DNA from: Pseudomonas sp. DTU_2021_1001937_2_SI_NGA_ILE_001
Lineage (GTDB): Bacteria; Pseudomonadota; Gammaproteobacteria; Pseudomonadales; Pseudomonadaceae
Direction of reading: 5' to 3'
Assembly (NCBI RefSeq): GCF_032463525.1
Contig: NZ_CP135971.1
Span: 2,604,001 to 2,668,000, forward strand
DNA length: 64,000 nucleotides
Made by a program: the position numbers and the translations under genes. Numbering within the stretch: the stretch's first letter is position 1; each line of letters begins with the position of its first letter. This document shows positions 1-10,941 of the stretch, one piece after another. The notes below the pieces were generated by a model that was not told the origin of the DNA, searched no databases, and saw nothing but the letters and a program-made list of their open reading frames with translations.

Positions 1-1845
1 AATGAACGCGCGCTGAACTCGCCCGCCGACGCCCAGGCCCTGCTGCACGAACTCAAGAGCTACGGCCCGCTGCGCGCAGCGGCAGTCTACGACAACGACG
101 GCACGCGCCTGGCCCAGTTGCAGCAAGGGCAGGACCTGGAGCTGCCGCATCACTACAAGGACATCGAAGGCTGGCGCCTCACCGAGTTCCGCAACACCCA
201 GGTGATTCCGGTGCCCAAGGGCGAGCAATCCCCCGGCCACCTGCTGCTGGTGGCCAGCAGCGAGCTGCCGCCAGCGTTCTACAGCGGCACCCTGACCGCC
301 AGCCTGGGCATTCTGGTGTTCAGCATTCTGCTGTGGGTGGTGGTCGCCCGACAGATCCGCCGGCTGATCACCGAGCCGATCTACCAGCTCGAAGAGCTGT
401 CCCGGCAGGTCACCCGCGAAGAGAACTACGCCCTGCGCGTGCGCACCGGCAACAAGGACGAGATCGGCAGCCTGGCCTCGGCGTTCAACACCATGCTGGC
501 GCGTATCGAAGCCCGCGAGCAGCAGCTCAAGCGCGCCCGCGACGAATCCCAGGAAGCCTACGACCAGGCTCGCGGGCTGGCCGAAGAAACACGTCGCACC
601 AACCGCAAGCTGGAGCTGGAAGTGCAGGTGCGCAGCAAGATCGAGAAGAAGCTAACCGGCTTTCAGAACTACCTCAACAGCATCATCGACTCGATGCCCT
701 CGGCCATGATCGCCCTGGACGAACAGCTGTATGTCACCCAATGGAATCAGGAGGCCAGCACCCTGTCGGGCACCACGCTGGACGAGGCACTCAACCAGCC
801 GATCTTTCTCGCCTTCGAGCCGATGCGCAGCTTCATGCCCGAACTCAAGCAGACGGTGGAACAGCACCGCGTCACGCACATCGAGCGGGTCACCTGGATC
901 AAGCATGATGTGCCCCGCCATTACGCGATGACCTTTTACCCGCTGGTGGGCGATGCCGGGCGCGGGGTGGTGATCCGCATCGACGACATCACCCAGCGCA
1001 TCTCCCTGGAAGAGATGATGGTGCAGTCGGAAAAGATGCTCTCGGTGGGCGGCCTGGCTGCCGGCATGGCCCACGAGATCAACAACCCGCTGGGGGCGAT
1101 CCTGCACAACGTGCAGAACATCCGCCGTCGCCTTTCCCCCGAGCTGCCCAAGAACCTGGAACAGGCACAGAGCGACGGAATCGACCTGGAGCGGGTCAAC
1201 CGCTACCTGGCCGGCCGCGGCGTGCCGCAACTGCTCGACGGTATCCAGCAGGCTGGCGGGCGGGCCGCCAAGATCGTCAGCCACATGCTCAACTTCAGCC
1301 GCCTGAGCACTCGGCAGCTGTCGCCCTGCGACCTGCCGGCGCTGATCGACCAGGCCCTGGAAATCGCCAGCAACGACTTCGACCTTACGGTCGGCTTCGA
1401 CTTCAAGGGCCAGAACATCGTGCGCCAGTTCGACCCGGAACTGGGTCCGGTGCCGTGCATCGCCAACGAGCTGGAGCAGGTGCTGCTCAACCTGCTGAAG
1501 AACGCCGCACAGGCCATTCACCAGCGCGAGGACGACAGCGAACCGGGGCGCATCACTCTGCGCACACGTCTCAACCCGCCCTGGGCGGAGATCCAGGTCG
1601 AAGACAACGGCATCGGCATGTCGGAAACCGTGCGCAAGCGCACCTTCGAGCCGTTTTTCACCACCAAGGAAATCGGTCAGGGCACCGGGCTCGGGCTGTC
1701 GGTGTCGTATTTCATCATCACCAATAACCACAAGGGTCAGATGGAGGTGCAATCGGCCGTCGGCACGGGCACCTGCTTCACCCTGCGCCTGCCGCTGGAA
1801 GCCCCGGCGGTGGAAGTGCCCCAGCAAACCATCAGTACACATTGA
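1..1845 (+). CDS. Sensor histidine kinase (5' end outside window)
   Basis: The reading frame is open from the first base, so the N-terminus lies outside the window. The visible part ends a periplasmic or sensory region. One membrane helix follows (about 295-345, ending in ILLWVVVARQ), then a HAMP linker, a charged coiled coil, a PAS domain (about 660-1000), and a histidine kinase core. The H-box is AAGMAHEINNPL (His at about 1072), the N-box NLLKNAAQAI, and the G-boxes VEDNGIGM and GQGTGLGL. It should autophosphorylate and pass phosphate to a response regulator that is not seen here, so it may be an orphan kinase or its partner lies upstream. It ends 13 bp before the adenosyltransferase gene on the same strand, and the two may be cotranscribed. 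The signal it senses cannot be read from sequence. Confidence 0.9.
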   Translation, partial: NERALNSPADAQALLHELKSYGPLRAAAVYDNDGTRLAQLQQGQDLELPHHYKDIEGWRLTEFRNTQVIPVPKGEQSPGHLLLVASSELPPAFYSGTLTASLGILVFSILLWVVVARQIRRLITEPIYQLEELSRQVTREENYALRVRTGNKDEIGSLASAFNTMLARIEAREQQLKRARDESQEAYDQARGLAEETRRTNRKLELEVQVRSKIEKKLTGFQNYLNSIIDSMPSAMIALDEQLYVTQWNQEASTLSGTTLDEALNQPIFLAFEPMRSFMPELKQTVEQHRVTHIERVTWIKHDVPRHYAMTFYPLVGDAGRGVVIRIDDITQRISLEEMMVQSEKMLSVGGLAAGMAHEINNPLGAILHNVQNIRRRLSPELPKNLEQAQSDGIDLERVNRYLAGRGVPQLLDGIQQAGGRAAKIVSHMLNFSRLSTRQLSPCDLPALIDQALEIASNDFDLTVGFDFKGQNIVRQFDPELGPVPCIANELEQVLLNLLKNAAQAIHQREDDSEPGRITLRTRLNPPWAEIQVEDNGIGMSETVRKRTFEPFFTTKEIGQGTGLGLSVSYFIITNNHKGQMEVQSAVGTGTCFTLRLPLEAPAVEVPQQTISTH

Positions 1846-1858
1846 ACAGGAGCCAGCC

Positions 1859-2440
1859 ATGGGCTTTCGTCTGTCGAAGATCTACACACGCCAGGGAGAC
1901 AGCGGCGAAACCGGCCTCGGCGATGGCCGCCGAGTGCCCAAGGACCACCCGCGCATCGAAGCCATAGGCGAGGTCGATACCCTCAACAGCCAGCTGGGGC
2001 TGCTGCTTGCCGGCCTCGCTGAACAGGCTGTGCAGCACCCCGCGCTGCACGAGGTCATCGAGGTTCTAGCGCCCTGCCAGCACCGCCTGTTCGATCTTGG
2101 CGGCGAGCTGGCGATGCCGGCCTATCAGGCCCTGAACACCAACGAGATCGAACGCCTGGAAGCGGCCATCGACCGCTGGAACGAAGAGCTGGGCCCGCTG
2201 GAAAACTTCATCCTGCCCGGAGGCTCGCAACTGCTGGCCCAGGCCCACGTGTGCCGCAGCCTGGCGCGCGGTGCCGAACGCCGCTGCCAGCAGCTCAATG
2301 CCATCGAACCCCTGCAAGGTGTCGGGCTGGCCTACATCAACCGGCTGTCGGACCTGCTGTTCGTCGCCGCGCGCCTGATCGGCCGCCGCCAGGGCATCGC
2401 GGAAATCCTTTGGCAACCGGCGGCCAAACCGGCGTCTTGA
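1859..2440 (+). CDS. ATP:cob(I)alamin adenosyltransferase, PduO type
   Basis: This 193-residue protein fits the PduO-type corrinoid adenosyltransferases. They transfer the 5'-deoxyadenosyl group of ATP to cob(I)alamin to make adenosylcobalamin. The N-terminal ATP-binding signature is clear: IYTRQGDSGETGLGDGRRV followed by KDHPRIEAIGEVDTLNSQLG. A late conserved block, LSDLLFVAAR, is also present. The ATG is preceded by CAGGAG at a normal distance. It lies 13 bp downstream of the sensor kinase on the same strand. No cobalamin biosynthesis gene is near, so the enzyme probably serves salvage or general cofactor supply. The family call is firm; the choice among symbols such as pduO, cobO-like or btuR is left open. 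Confidence 0.9.
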   Translation: MGFRLSKIYTRQGDSGETGLGDGRRVPKDHPRIEAIGEVDTLNSQLGLLLAGLAEQAVQHPALHEVIEVLAPCQHRLFDLGGELAMPAYQALNTNEIERLEAAIDRWNEELGPLENFILPGGSQLLAQAHVCRSLARGAERRCQQLNAIEPLQGVGLAYINRLSDLLFVAARLIGRRQGIAEILWQPAAKPAS

Positions 2441-2560
2441 GCGACGCCTGGCTTTTGACTACGCAACGGGTAGAAAGGGCTTGCGCGCAGCAACCTCAAG
2501 TTCACGGCAGAGGCGGTGAACTTACCGGCCATTTAGCGGCTGAAGCTCTACAGGTGAATC

Positions 2561-3505
2561 TCAGCCAGCCGGCCAGAAGGCGCGGATGCCGGCCACGCCT
2601 TGGGCGCCGCACTCCCAGGCCTGCTGCAACTGCTGCGGGCCGACACCGCCGAGCAGGAACACCGGCTGGGTGAAACCGCCGATTAGCTGCGCCGCCTGTT
2701 CCCAGCCCAGCGGCGACGCGTCAGGGTGGGTCTGGGTCGGCTGGACCGGCGACAGGGTCACGAAATCAACGCCCATCTGCTCGGCCAGGGCCAATTCCTC
2801 GGCGTTGTGGCAGGAAGCTGCCAGCCAGCGCTCGGTGGGGAATGGTCGCCCCTTGGGCGCGTACTTGCGCAGTTGCTCGGCGGTCAGGTGCCAACCGGCC
2901 GAGGGGAAGTCGCCCAGCCACTCCAGCGGCCCCTTGAGCATCAACTGCGCCTTGCCGGCACACAGCCCTACGGCATCCACCGCCAGGTCGCGATAGGCCG
3001 GGTCGTAGCCGCCCGGTGCACGCAGCTGGATCAGCTTGGCGCCCTGGGCAATGGCTTTCTGCATGCCACGCAGCAGTTCACCGTTCTCCAGGCCATCCGG
3101 GGTGATGAGGTACTCGCCGGGCAGCCGCGCAGCGGCCACGATCGGCCGGTTGGCGGCGGGGAATTCGTAGTCGGGCAATTCACGGCCGGTGACCCAGGCC
3201 AGCGGCTGGCCTTCGGCGCCATGCGGCTCACCGCCGAATGCCGAAACCTCCCAGACATCCAGCAGCACGTGCTTGTCGGGGTAGTCATGCTGCACCTTGA
3301 TCAGCGGGCGCGCCGCCTCGACCTGGATGCCCAACTCTTCCTGCAGCTCACGCCCCAGCGCCACGCGAGGGGCTTCGCCCTCCTCGACCTTGCCGCCGGG
3401 AAACTCCCAGAGCCCGCCCTGATGCTGGGTGTCGGCACGCCGGGCAATGAGAATACGGCCATCCTGGCCACGGATCACGGCGGCCACTACGTGTATGCGT
3501 TTCAC
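2561..3505 (-). CDS. Nudix hydrolase fused to a thiamine-phosphate-synthase-like domain
   Basis: This is a 314-residue two-domain protein. Residues 1-130 are a MutT-type Nudix domain with an intact box (Gly38 to Ile60, containing RELQEELGI). That arrangement normally hydrolyses nucleoside diphosphate derivatives such as 8-oxo-dGTP. Residues from about 135 to the end resemble the ThiE/TenI TIM barrel (for example VDFVTLSPVQPTQTHP and FLLGGVG). The start is GTG, 16 bases after a strong AGGAGG, and no upstream in-frame ATG is better placed. It follows argJ on the same strand with about 100 bp between them. The fused architecture is known in Pseudomonas; whether the ThiE-like half is catalytic cannot be told. 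No thiamine gene is nearby. Confidence 0.88.
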   Translation of the reverse strand: MKRIHVVAAVIRGQDGRILIARRADTQHQGGLWEFPGGKVEEGEAPRVALGRELQEELGIQVEAARPLIKVQHDYPDKHVLLDVWEVSAFGGEPHGAEGQPLAWVTGRELPDYEFPAANRPIVAAARLPGEYLITPDGLENGELLRGMQKAIAQGAKLIQLRAPGGYDPAYRDLAVDAVGLCAGKAQLMLKGPLEWLGDFPSAGWHLTAEQLRKYAPKGRPFPTERWLAASCHNAEELALAEQMGVDFVTLSPVQPTQTHPDASPLGWEQAAQLIGGFTQPVFLLGGVGPQQLQQAWECGAQGVAGIRAFWPAG

Positions 3506-3567
3506 GGTTCAAGTTCCTCCTGACCGCCTGCCGACAATGCGGGAAGACAGGCGGACGTCGCGAATTC

Positions 3568-3602
3568 AATAAGGCCCCGGCTGTTGCGCAGATACCGGGG
3601 CC
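3568..3602 (-). terminator. Stem-loop downstream of argJ
   Basis: A perfect 8-bp inverted repeat (GGCCCCGG at 3573-3580 with CCGGGGCC at 3595-3602) lies just after the argJ stop. On the minus strand it is followed by CTTATTGAATT, a weak U-rich tail. It is a possible intrinsic terminator or a 3'-end stabilising hairpin between argJ and the Nudix gene. Confidence 0.45.
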
Positions 3603-3611
3603 GCGCAGACC

Positions 3612-4829
3612 TCAGGTCCGGTATTCGGCGTTGATCTTCACGTACTCGTGTGACAGGTCGGTGGTCCAGATGGTCTCGCTGCAATCACCACGACCCAGTT
3701 CGATACGGATGGTGATTTCCTCGCGAGCCATGACCTCGGCGCCCTGGGCCTCGGTGTAGCTGGCGGCACGGCCACCCTTGCTGGCGATGCAGACTTCGCC
3801 AAGGAACACGTCAATCTTGCTCACGTCCAGTTCTGGCACGCCGGCACGGCCCACGGCGGCCAGGATACGGCCCCAGTTCGGGTCGGAGGCGAACAGCGCG
3901 GTCTTGATCAGCGGCGAGTGGGCCACGGCGTAACCGACGTCCAGGCACTCCTGATGATTGCCACCGCCGTTGACTTCGACGGTGACGAACTTGGTCGCGC
4001 CTTCGCCGTCACGCACGATGGCCTGGGCCACTTCCATGCACACTTCGAACACGGCTTTCTTCAAGGCCTCGAACAGCGCCCCCTTGGCTTCGGTCACTTC
4101 CGGGACATTGGCCTGGCCAGTGGCGATGAGCATGCAGCAGTCGTTGGTCGAGGTGTCGCCATCGATGGTGATGCGGTTGAACGACTTGTTGGCGCCGTCG
4201 CGGATCAGGTCCTGCAGCACGTTCTGGGAAACCTTGGCGTCGGTGGCGATGTAGCCGAGCATGGTGGCCATGTTCGGACGGATCATGCCGGCGCCCTTGC
4301 TGATGCCGGTGACGGTGACGGTCACGCCATCGTGCTGGAACTGGCGGCTGGCCCCCTTGGGCAGGGTGTCGGTGGTCATGATGCCGGTGGCCGCAGCGGC
4401 CCAGTTGTCTTCCGAGAGGTCGTCGAGGGCGGCCTGCAGGGCGCCTTCGATCTTCTCGACCGGCAGAGGCTCGCCGATCACCCCGGTGGAGAACGGCAGC
4501 ACCGCGTCAGTGGCTACGCCGGTCAGCTGGGCCAGCGCGTCACAGGTGCGCTTGGCCGCAGCCAGACCCGGCTCGCCGGTACCGGCGTTGGCATTGCCGG
4601 TGTTGGTCAGCAGGTAGCGCACGGTGCCCTGTACGCGCTGCTTGGCGAGGATCACCGGCGCCGCACAGAAAGCGTTGAGGGTGAATACGCCCGCCACGCT
4701 GGAGCCTTCGGCACAGCGCATGACCACTACATCCTTGCGCCCGGGGCGCTTGATACCGGCCGAGGCGATACCCAGTTCGAAACCGGGCACCGGGTGCAAT
4801 GTAGGCAAAGGACCAAGACCAACAGCCAT
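3612..4829 (-). CDS. argJ: Bifunctional ornithine acetyltransferase / N-acetylglutamate synthase
   Basis: ArgJ recycles the acetyl group from N-acetylornithine to glutamate in the cyclic arginine pathway, and can also use acetyl-CoA. The 405-residue proprotein cuts itself at the conserved [14 protein letters not shown] segment; Thr189 becomes the N-terminal nucleophile of the beta chain. The C-terminus ends in the usual family form ([12 protein letters not shown]). I chose ATG 4829 (MAVGLGPLP...) because AAGGAG lies 7 bases upstream; the frame is open for 13 more codons but has no better start there. The gene follows secA on the same strand, separated by a terminator-like hairpin, so it is probably transcribed on its own. 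Confidence 0.95.
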   Translation of the reverse strand: MAVGLGPLPTLHPVPGFELGIASAGIKRPGRKDVVVMRCAEGSSVAGVFTLNAFCAAPVILAKQRVQGTVRYLLTNTGNANAGTGEPGLAAAKRTCDALAQLTGVATDAVLPFSTGVIGEPLPVEKIEGALQAALDDLSEDNWAAAATGIMTTDTLPKGASRQFQHDGVTVTVTGISKGAGMIRPNMATMLGYIATDAKVSQNVLQDLIRDGANKSFNRITIDGDTSTNDCCMLIATGQANVPEVTEAKGALFEALKKAVFEVCMEVAQAIVRDGEGATKFVTVEVNGGGNHQECLDVGYAVAHSPLIKTALFASDPNWGRILAAVGRAGVPELDVSKIDVFLGEVCIASKGGRAASYTEAQGAEVMAREEITIRIELGRGDCSETIWTTDLSHEYVKINAEYRT

Positions 4830-4889
4830 GCGTGCGCTCCTTGAGCTCTCTGTGCGCCGTCCGCCCATCGGTACGGCGCTCGATAATGG

Positions 4890-4923
4890 TAAAACGCCGC
4901 GACGGCGGGGCCGGTCGCGGCGT
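4890..4923 (-). terminator. Intrinsic terminator after secA
   Basis: A 10-bp perfect inverted repeat (ACGCCGCGAC at 4894-4903 and GTCGCGGCGT at 4914-4923) has a GC-rich loop. On the minus strand it is followed directly by TTTT. It lies between the secA stop and the argJ start and so should end secA transcription. Confidence 0.7.
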
Positions 4924-4942
4924 GGGTGTCAACGGCCTGGAC

Positions 4943-7678
4943 TCAGCTGATCTGGCCGTGGCAATGCTTGAACTTCTTGCCCGAACCGCACCAGCACAGC
5001 TCGTTGCGGCCCAGCTTCTGGTCGTTGCGCACCGGTGCGGAGGCCACGGCGACTTCGCCTTCCTCCTCGGTGGCAACTGCCTGCTCCAGGCCGGGGGCCT
5101 CGGCGTGCTGGAACTGCATGCGCTGGGCCAGCTCTTCGGCTTCACGACGCAGACGCGCTTCTTCTTCCTCGGGGTCTTCGCGACGCACCTGGACATGAGA
5201 CAGGACGCGGATGGTGTCGCGCTTGATCGAGTCGAGCAGCTCCTGGAACAGCGTGAAGGATTCGCGCTTGTACTCCTGCTTCGGGTTCTTCTGCGCGTAG
5301 CCACGCAGGTGGATACCGTGGCGCAGATGATCCATGGTCGACAGGTGGTCTTTCCACAGGTCGTCCAGCACGCGCAGCAGGATCTGCTTCTCGAACGTGC
5401 GCAGCGCCTCGGCACTGGCCTGTTCTTCCTTCTCGTTGTAGGCCGCCAGCAGCTCCTGCAAGAGCTTCTCGCGCAGGGTTTCCTCGTGCAGGTGGTCGTC
5501 TTCGTCGAGCCACTGCTGGACCGGCAGACGCACGCCGAAGTCCGACAGCAGGGAGGCCTCCAGGCCGGCGACGTCCCACTGCTCGGGCAGCGACTGTGGC
5601 GGAATGTGCTGGCTGATGAGGTTGTTCAGCACTTCTTCGCGGAACTCGGCGATGGTGTCGCCGATGTTGGTGGCTGCCAGCAGGCTGTTGCGCATGTGGT
5701 AGATCACCTTGCGCTGCTCGTTGGCGACGTCGTCGAATTCCAGCAGTTGCTTACGAATGTCGAAGTTGCGGCCTTCGACCTTGCGCTGCGCCTTCTCGAT
5801 GGCGTTGGTGACCATGCGGTGCTCGATGGCTTCGCCGGACTGCATGCCCAGGGCCTTCATGAAGTTCTTCACCCGGTCGGAGGCGAAGATGCGCATCAGG
5901 CTGTCTTCCAGCGACAGGTAGAAGCGGCTCGAACCCGGGTCGCCCTGACGGCCGGCACGGCCACGCAGCTGGTTGTCGATACGCCGCGATTCGTGGCGCT
6001 CGGAGGCGATCACGTGCAGGCCGCCGGACTCGATGACCTGCTGGTGACGCTTCTGCCAGTCGGCCTTGATCTGCGCGATCTGCTCGGGGGTGGGGTTCTC
6101 CAGGCCGGCGACTTCGACTTCCCAGTTGCCGCCCAGCAGAATGTCGGTACCGCGACCGGCCATGTTGGTGGCGATGGTCAGCGCACCGGGACGGCCCGCC
6201 TGGGCGATGATCTCGGCTTCCTTTTCGTGGAACTTGGCGTTGAGGACCTTGTGGTCGATGCCTTCCTTGCGCAGCAGGGCCGACATGTGCTCGGAGGTCT
6301 CGATGGTCGCGGTCCCCACCAGCACCGGACGGTTCTCCGCCACGCAGGCCTTGATGTCAGCAATGATGGCCGCGTACTTCTCTTCGGCGGTCAGGTACAC
6401 CAGATCGTTGAAGTCCTTGCGCGCCAGTGGCTTGTTCGGCGGGATGACCATCACTTCCAGATTGTAGATCTGCTGGAATTCGAAGGCTTCGGTGTCGGCG
6501 GTACCGGTCATGCCGGACAGCTTGGTGTACAGACGGAAGTAGTTCTGGAAGGTGGTCGAAGCCAGGGTCTGGCTTTCGGCCTGGATGTTGAGGTGTTCCT
6601 TGGCCTCGATGGCCTGGTGCAGGCCCTCGGACAGGCGACGGCCGGGCATGGTACGGCCGGTGTGCTCGTCGACCAGCAGCACCTGGCCGTCCTGGACGAT
6701 GTACTCAACGTTGCGGTTGAACAGCTTGTGCGCACGCAGGCCGGCATAGACGTGGGTCAGCAGGCCCAGGTTGTGCGCCGAGTAGAGACTCTCGCCCTCG
6801 GCCAACAGGCCGGCTTCGGTGAGCATTTCCTCGATGAACTGGTGCCCGGCTTCGTTGAGTTCGACCTGGCGGGCCTTTTCGTCGATGGTGAAGTGGCCAG
6901 CCTGGGTGACTTCGCCTTCCACAGCCTCGATGTGCTGCTGCAGCTTGGGAATCAGGCGGTTGATCTCGGTGTACAGCCGCGAGCTGTCTTCGGCCTGGCC
7001 GGAGATGATCAGCGGTGTACGGGCCTCGTCGATGAGGATGGAGTCGACTTCGTCGATGACCGCGAAGTTGAGTTCACGCTGGAACTTGTCTTCCAGGCTG
7101 AACGCCATGTTGTCGCGCAGGTAGTCGAAACCGAATTCGTTGTTGGTGCCGTAGGTGATGTCGGCGGCATAGGCGGCGCGCTTCTCTTCCGGCGGCTGGA
7201 AGGGCGAGACGATGCCGACGGTCAGGCCGAGGAATTCGTACAGCGGACGCATCCAGTTGGCGTCGCGGCGGGCCAGGTAATCGTTGACCGTGACCACGTG
7301 CACGCCCTTGCCGGACAGCGCATTGAGGTACACCGCCAGGGTACCCACGAGGGTCTTGCCCTCACCGGTACGCATCTCGGCGATCTTGCCCTCGTGCAGG
7401 GTCATACCGCCGATCAGCTGGACGTCGAAGTGACGCATGCCCATGACCCGCTTACCGGCCTCACGGGCCACGGCGAAGGCTTCTGGGAGCAGTTGGTCGA
7501 GGGTTTCGCCTTTGGCTATGCGGGCTTTGAACTCTTCGGTCTTGGCGCGCAGCTGCTCGTCCGAAAGGGCCACCATTTGCTCTTCGAAGGCATTGACGAT
7601 CTGTACCGTCTTGAGCATGCGCTTGACTTCACGCTCGTTCTTGCTTCCAAAAAGTTTTTTTAACAAAGGCGCAAACAT
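4943..7678 (-). CDS. secA: Preprotein translocase ATPase SecA
   Basis: SecA is the cytosolic motor that drives unfolded preproteins through SecYEG. The 911-residue protein is full length. It carries the Walker A segment [10 protein letters not shown], the [13 protein letters not shown] motif, the preprotein cross-linking domain and the helicase-like second nucleotide-binding fold ([14 protein letters not shown]). The C-terminal zinc and SecB-binding tail has the CWC-(8)-CH pattern in [16 protein letters not shown]. The start is ATG 7678 ([17 protein letters not shown]), which matches the family N-terminus; a frame-continuous GTG at 7696 is less likely. It is divergent from dciA across about 300 bp. 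Confidence 0.97.
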   Translation of the reverse strand: MFAPLLKKLFGSKNEREVKRMLKTVQIVNAFEEQMVALSDEQLRAKTEEFKARIAKGETLDQLLPEAFAVAREAGKRVMGMRHFDVQLIGGMTLHEGKIAEMRTGEGKTLVGTLAVYLNALSGKGVHVVTVNDYLARRDANWMRPLYEFLGLTVGIVSPFQPPEEKRAAYAADITYGTNNEFGFDYLRDNMAFSLEDKFQRELNFAVIDEVDSILIDEARTPLIISGQAEDSSRLYTEINRLIPKLQQHIEAVEGEVTQAGHFTIDEKARQVELNEAGHQFIEEMLTEAGLLAEGESLYSAHNLGLLTHVYAGLRAHKLFNRNVEYIVQDGQVLLVDEHTGRTMPGRRLSEGLHQAIEAKEHLNIQAESQTLASTTFQNYFRLYTKLSGMTGTADTEAFEFQQIYNLEVMVIPPNKPLARKDFNDLVYLTAEEKYAAIIADIKACVAENRPVLVGTATIETSEHMSALLRKEGIDHKVLNAKFHEKEAEIIAQAGRPGALTIATNMAGRGTDILLGGNWEVEVAGLENPTPEQIAQIKADWQKRHQQVIESGGLHVIASERHESRRIDNQLRGRAGRQGDPGSSRFYLSLEDSLMRIFASDRVKNFMKALGMQSGEAIEHRMVTNAIEKAQRKVEGRNFDIRKQLLEFDDVANEQRKVIYHMRNSLLAATNIGDTIAEFREEVLNNLISQHIPPQSLPEQWDVAGLEASLLSDFGVRLPVQQWLDEDDHLHEETLREKLLQELLAAYNEKEEQASAEALRTFEKQILLRVLDDLWKDHLSTMDHLRHGIHLRGYAQKNPKQEYKRESFTLFQELLDSIKRDTIRVLSHVQVRREDPEEEEARLRREAEELAQRMQFQHAEAPGLEQAVATEEEGEVAVASAPVRNDQKLGRNELCWCGSGKKFKHCHGQIS

Positions 7679-7985
7679 ATCGACAGGATCTTCCACACAT
7701 AGGAATGGAGGGCGGCCCCGTGAGTCGCCCGTGCGGCCCTCATGGCCGCATGCGAACGAGCATTCTACCCGGAAACGATGGTGAGGAAAGTGGCGTTAAT
7801 CCACGATGCTGGCACAGCGCTGTAAGGGGGCACGGTCACAATGGGGTCTTTTTGCCCGACTTCAACCCTGATAAACATGAAACTTGCCTGCCTGGTCGCG
7901 AGGGACACAGCCCTGGCGAGCCTGGCGACACTTTCTGATAACATTGGCCCGCTCCAGCAACCCGACTTCCCAAGGCAGCCTCGTC
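7679..7985. promoter_or_regulatory. Divergent secA/dciA intergenic region
   Basis: This 307-bp stretch holds no convincing gene. On the minus strand, TAGAAT (7762-7767) is a plausible -10 for secA, although its -35 is weak. On the plus strand, TGATAACAT near 7935 has the form of an extended -10 for dciA. No terminator or strong repeat was seen. Both promoter calls are eye-made guesses. Confidence 0.35.
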
Positions 7986-8441
7986 ATGGCCTTTCGTCCC
8001 CTCGATGCCCGCTCCCCCGCCGCCCTGCTGCGCGATGCCCGGCCATTGCGGGCGATCTTCCGCCAGGCCGAACGACTCAGCCACTTGCAGAAACTGCTGG
8101 AGAGCCAGTTGCAACCGGCTGCGCGAGAACACTGCAAGGTCGCGTCCTGGCGCGAGGGCTGCCTGCTGCTGGTGGTCACCGATGGCCACTGGGCCACGCG
8201 CCTGCGCTACCAGCAACGCCGCCTGCAACGGCAACTGGCGCTGTTCGACGAGTTCGCCAGCCTGACCCGCATCCAGTTCAAGGTCCAGCCATCGACACTG
8301 CAGCAGGGCGCCGCGACTCACACCCTCGACCTGTCCCACAGCGCGGCAGAGAACATCCAGGCAACCGCTGAAGGCATCACCGACCCCAAGCTGCGCGCCG
8401 CCCTGGAGCGCCTGGCCAGCCACGCCAAAGATCGTTCCTGA
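7986..8441 (+). CDS. dciA: DciA-type replicative helicase loader (DUF721)
   Basis: The 151-residue protein belongs to the DUF721/DciA family. This family is ancestral to DnaC/DnaI-type loaders and helps load DnaB helicase in most bacteria, including Pseudomonas. The N-terminal half carries the conserved basic segment (LLRDARPLRAIFRQAERLSHLQKLLESQL) and the short beta-rich KH-like part (CLLLVVTDGHWATRLRYQQRRLQRQL). The C-terminus is flexible. I chose ATG 7986; the 34 upstream codons that stay open look like noncoding intergenic sequence. The gene lies between secA (divergent) and lpxC (convergent), its usual neighbourhood in pseudomonads. Confidence 0.88.
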   Translation: MAFRPLDARSPAALLRDARPLRAIFRQAERLSHLQKLLESQLQPAAREHCKVASWREGCLLLVVTDGHWATRLRYQQRRLQRQLALFDEFASLTRIQFKVQPSTLQQGAATHTLDLSHSAAENIQATAEGITDPKLRAALERLASHAKDRS

Positions 8442-8587
8442 GCCAAACAGAGTCTGACTGGCCAGCAGCATCTGCCGTCAGGGCATGCGACGCCTGGATG
8501 CTTTCTGCTGCCTCGCCGCCCGTGAACCAAAGGGGTGTATGGGACCGCAATCCGCTTACTCGCCAGGTACCGGCACTTTCCGTCCCT

Positions 8588-8616
8588 ATAAAAAAGGGCC
8601 ACCCGAAGGCAGCCCT
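8588..8616 (-). terminator. Intrinsic terminator after lpxC
   Basis: On the minus strand AGGGCTGCC and GGTGGCCCT pair around a TTCG tetraloop (8595-8616), followed by six T residues. This is a strong intrinsic terminator. It ends the dcw-lpxC transcript and sits in the convergent gap with dciA. Confidence 0.82.
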
Positions 8617-8649
8617 GAAAGAATAAGGAAAGAGAGTAAAGCTTTTTTA

Positions 8650-9597
<948 letters not shown>

Positions 9598-9601
9598 TCA
9601 A

Positions 9602-9635
9602 CAAAGGCTGGCGATAATAGCAGACCGAGCCTTTG
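9602..9635. repeat. Inverted repeat in the ftsZ-lpxC gap
   Basis: CAAAGGCT (9602-9609) and AGCCTTTG (9628-9635) form perfect 8-bp arms around an 18-nt loop. On the minus strand no T-run follows, so it is not a standard terminator. The loop contains TATTAT on the minus strand, a possible -10 for an lpxC promoter, with only a poor -35 (TTCAGC, 15 bp away). It may be an operator or a partial attenuator. Confidence 0.4.
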
Positions 9636-9673
9636 CTGAACACCAATCAGCCTAATCCCCCTGATAAATTCCA

Positions 9674-10870
9674 TCAATCGGCCTGGCGACGCAGGAAGGC
9701 CGGGATGTCCAGATAGTCCAGATCATCGTTGGGGTTGAGCTTGGTCGCAGCGCTGGCGCCGGCGTGTGCCTGGTTGCGCATCACGGTCGGACGCTCCAGG
9801 TCACGGTAGTTCACCGCGGCCGGTTCACGCACGGTAGCAGCCGGTTGCTGAACCTGCTGTTGCGGCGCAGCGCTCTGCAGGGTGTTGTCGATGACCTTGA
9901 CCGGCTTCTCGATACGCGCACCCAGACCGGTGGCCACTACGGTAACGTGCAGCTCGTCGCGCATGTCCGGATCGATAACGGTACCGACCTTGACCATCGC
10001 GTGCTCGGAAGCGAAAGCCTCGATGATGCTACCCACGTCGGAGTACTCACCCAGCGACAGGTCGGGACCTGCGGTGATGTTGACCAGGATGCCGCGAGCG
10101 CCCTGCAGGTTGACGTCTTCGAGCAGCGGGTTGCGGATTGCCGCTTCGGTGGCCTCGCGTGCACGGTTCGGACCGCTGGCGGCACCGGTGCCCATCATGG
10201 CCATGCCCATCTCGCTCATCACGGTACGTACGTCGGCGAAGTCGACGTTGATCATGCCGGGACGCTTGATGATGTCGGAGATACCGCGAACGGCACCGGC
10301 CAGTACGTCGTCGGCCTTGGCGAAGGCGGACAGCAGGCTGGCATCCTTGCCCAGGATGGTCAGCAGCTTCTCGTTGGGGATGGTGATCAGCGAGTCGACG
10401 CTTTCGGCCAGCATGCGGATGCCTTCATCGGCGATCTGCATACGTTTGCGACCTTCGAACGGGAACGGACGGGTCACCACCGCAACGGTGAGGATACCCA
10501 GCTCCTTGGCCACTTCGGCGATGATCGGCGCAGCACCGGTACCGGTACCGCCGCCCATGCCGGTAGTGATGAACACCATGTTGGTGCCCTGCAGGACTTC
10601 CGCGATGCGCTCGCGGTCTTCCAGCGCAGCCTGGCGGCCGACTTCAGGGTTGGCGCCAGCGCCGAGGCCCTTGGTCACACCGGTACCCAGTTGCAGGATG
10701 GTGCGCGCGCCGATGTTCTTCAGCGCTTGTGCATCGGTGTTGGCGCAGATGAATTCGACGCCTTCGATGCTGCTCTTGACCATGTGGTTGACCGCGTTGC
10801 CGCCACCACCACCCACGCCGATAACTTTGATTACCGGGCTTTGCGGGACATTGTCTACGAGTTCGAACAT
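9674..10870 (-). CDS. ftsZ: Cell division protein FtsZ
   Basis: FtsZ is the tubulin-like GTPase that polymerises into the Z ring and recruits the divisome. The 398-residue protein has the tubulin signature GGGTGTG (residues 106-112), the T7 loop region NVDFADVRTVM, a long variable linker, and the C-terminal conserved peptide DYLDIPAFLRRQAD that binds FtsA and ZipA. It lies 71 bp after ftsA in the dcw cluster. The ATG is preceded by GGAGAGGGAA. All functional motifs are intact. Confidence 0.98.
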   Translation of the reverse strand: MFELVDNVPQSPVIKVIGVGGGGGNAVNHMVKSSIEGVEFICANTDAQALKNIGARTILQLGTGVTKGLGAGANPEVGRQAALEDRERIAEVLQGTNMVFITTGMGGGTGTGAAPIIAEVAKELGILTVAVVTRPFPFEGRKRMQIADEGIRMLAESVDSLITIPNEKLLTILGKDASLLSAFAKADDVLAGAVRGISDIIKRPGMINVDFADVRTVMSEMGMAMMGTGAASGPNRAREATEAAIRNPLLEDVNLQGARGILVNITAGPDLSLGEYSDVGSIIEAFASEHAMVKVGTVIDPDMRDELHVTVVATGLGARIEKPVKVIDNTLQSAAPQQQVQQPAATVREPAAVNYRDLERPTVMRNQAHAGASAATKLNPNDDLDYLDIPAFLRRQAD

Positions 10871-10941
10871 TTTCCCTCTCCTTCAGCTCTCTATTTTATT
10901 TACGCCTATCGCCTGCCGTTACCACTGGCCAAGCGTGGGGT

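Noticed and set aside
4832-7663. A very long open frame on the plus strand opposite secA (over 900 codons)
   Set aside because: It is the mirror of a highly conserved secA frame in GC-rich DNA, has a low-complexity Gln/Val/Leu/His composition, and matches no family. The same holds for long frames opposite lpoA (28544-30220, minus) and opposite ptsN-rapZ-ptsO (61706-63373, minus).
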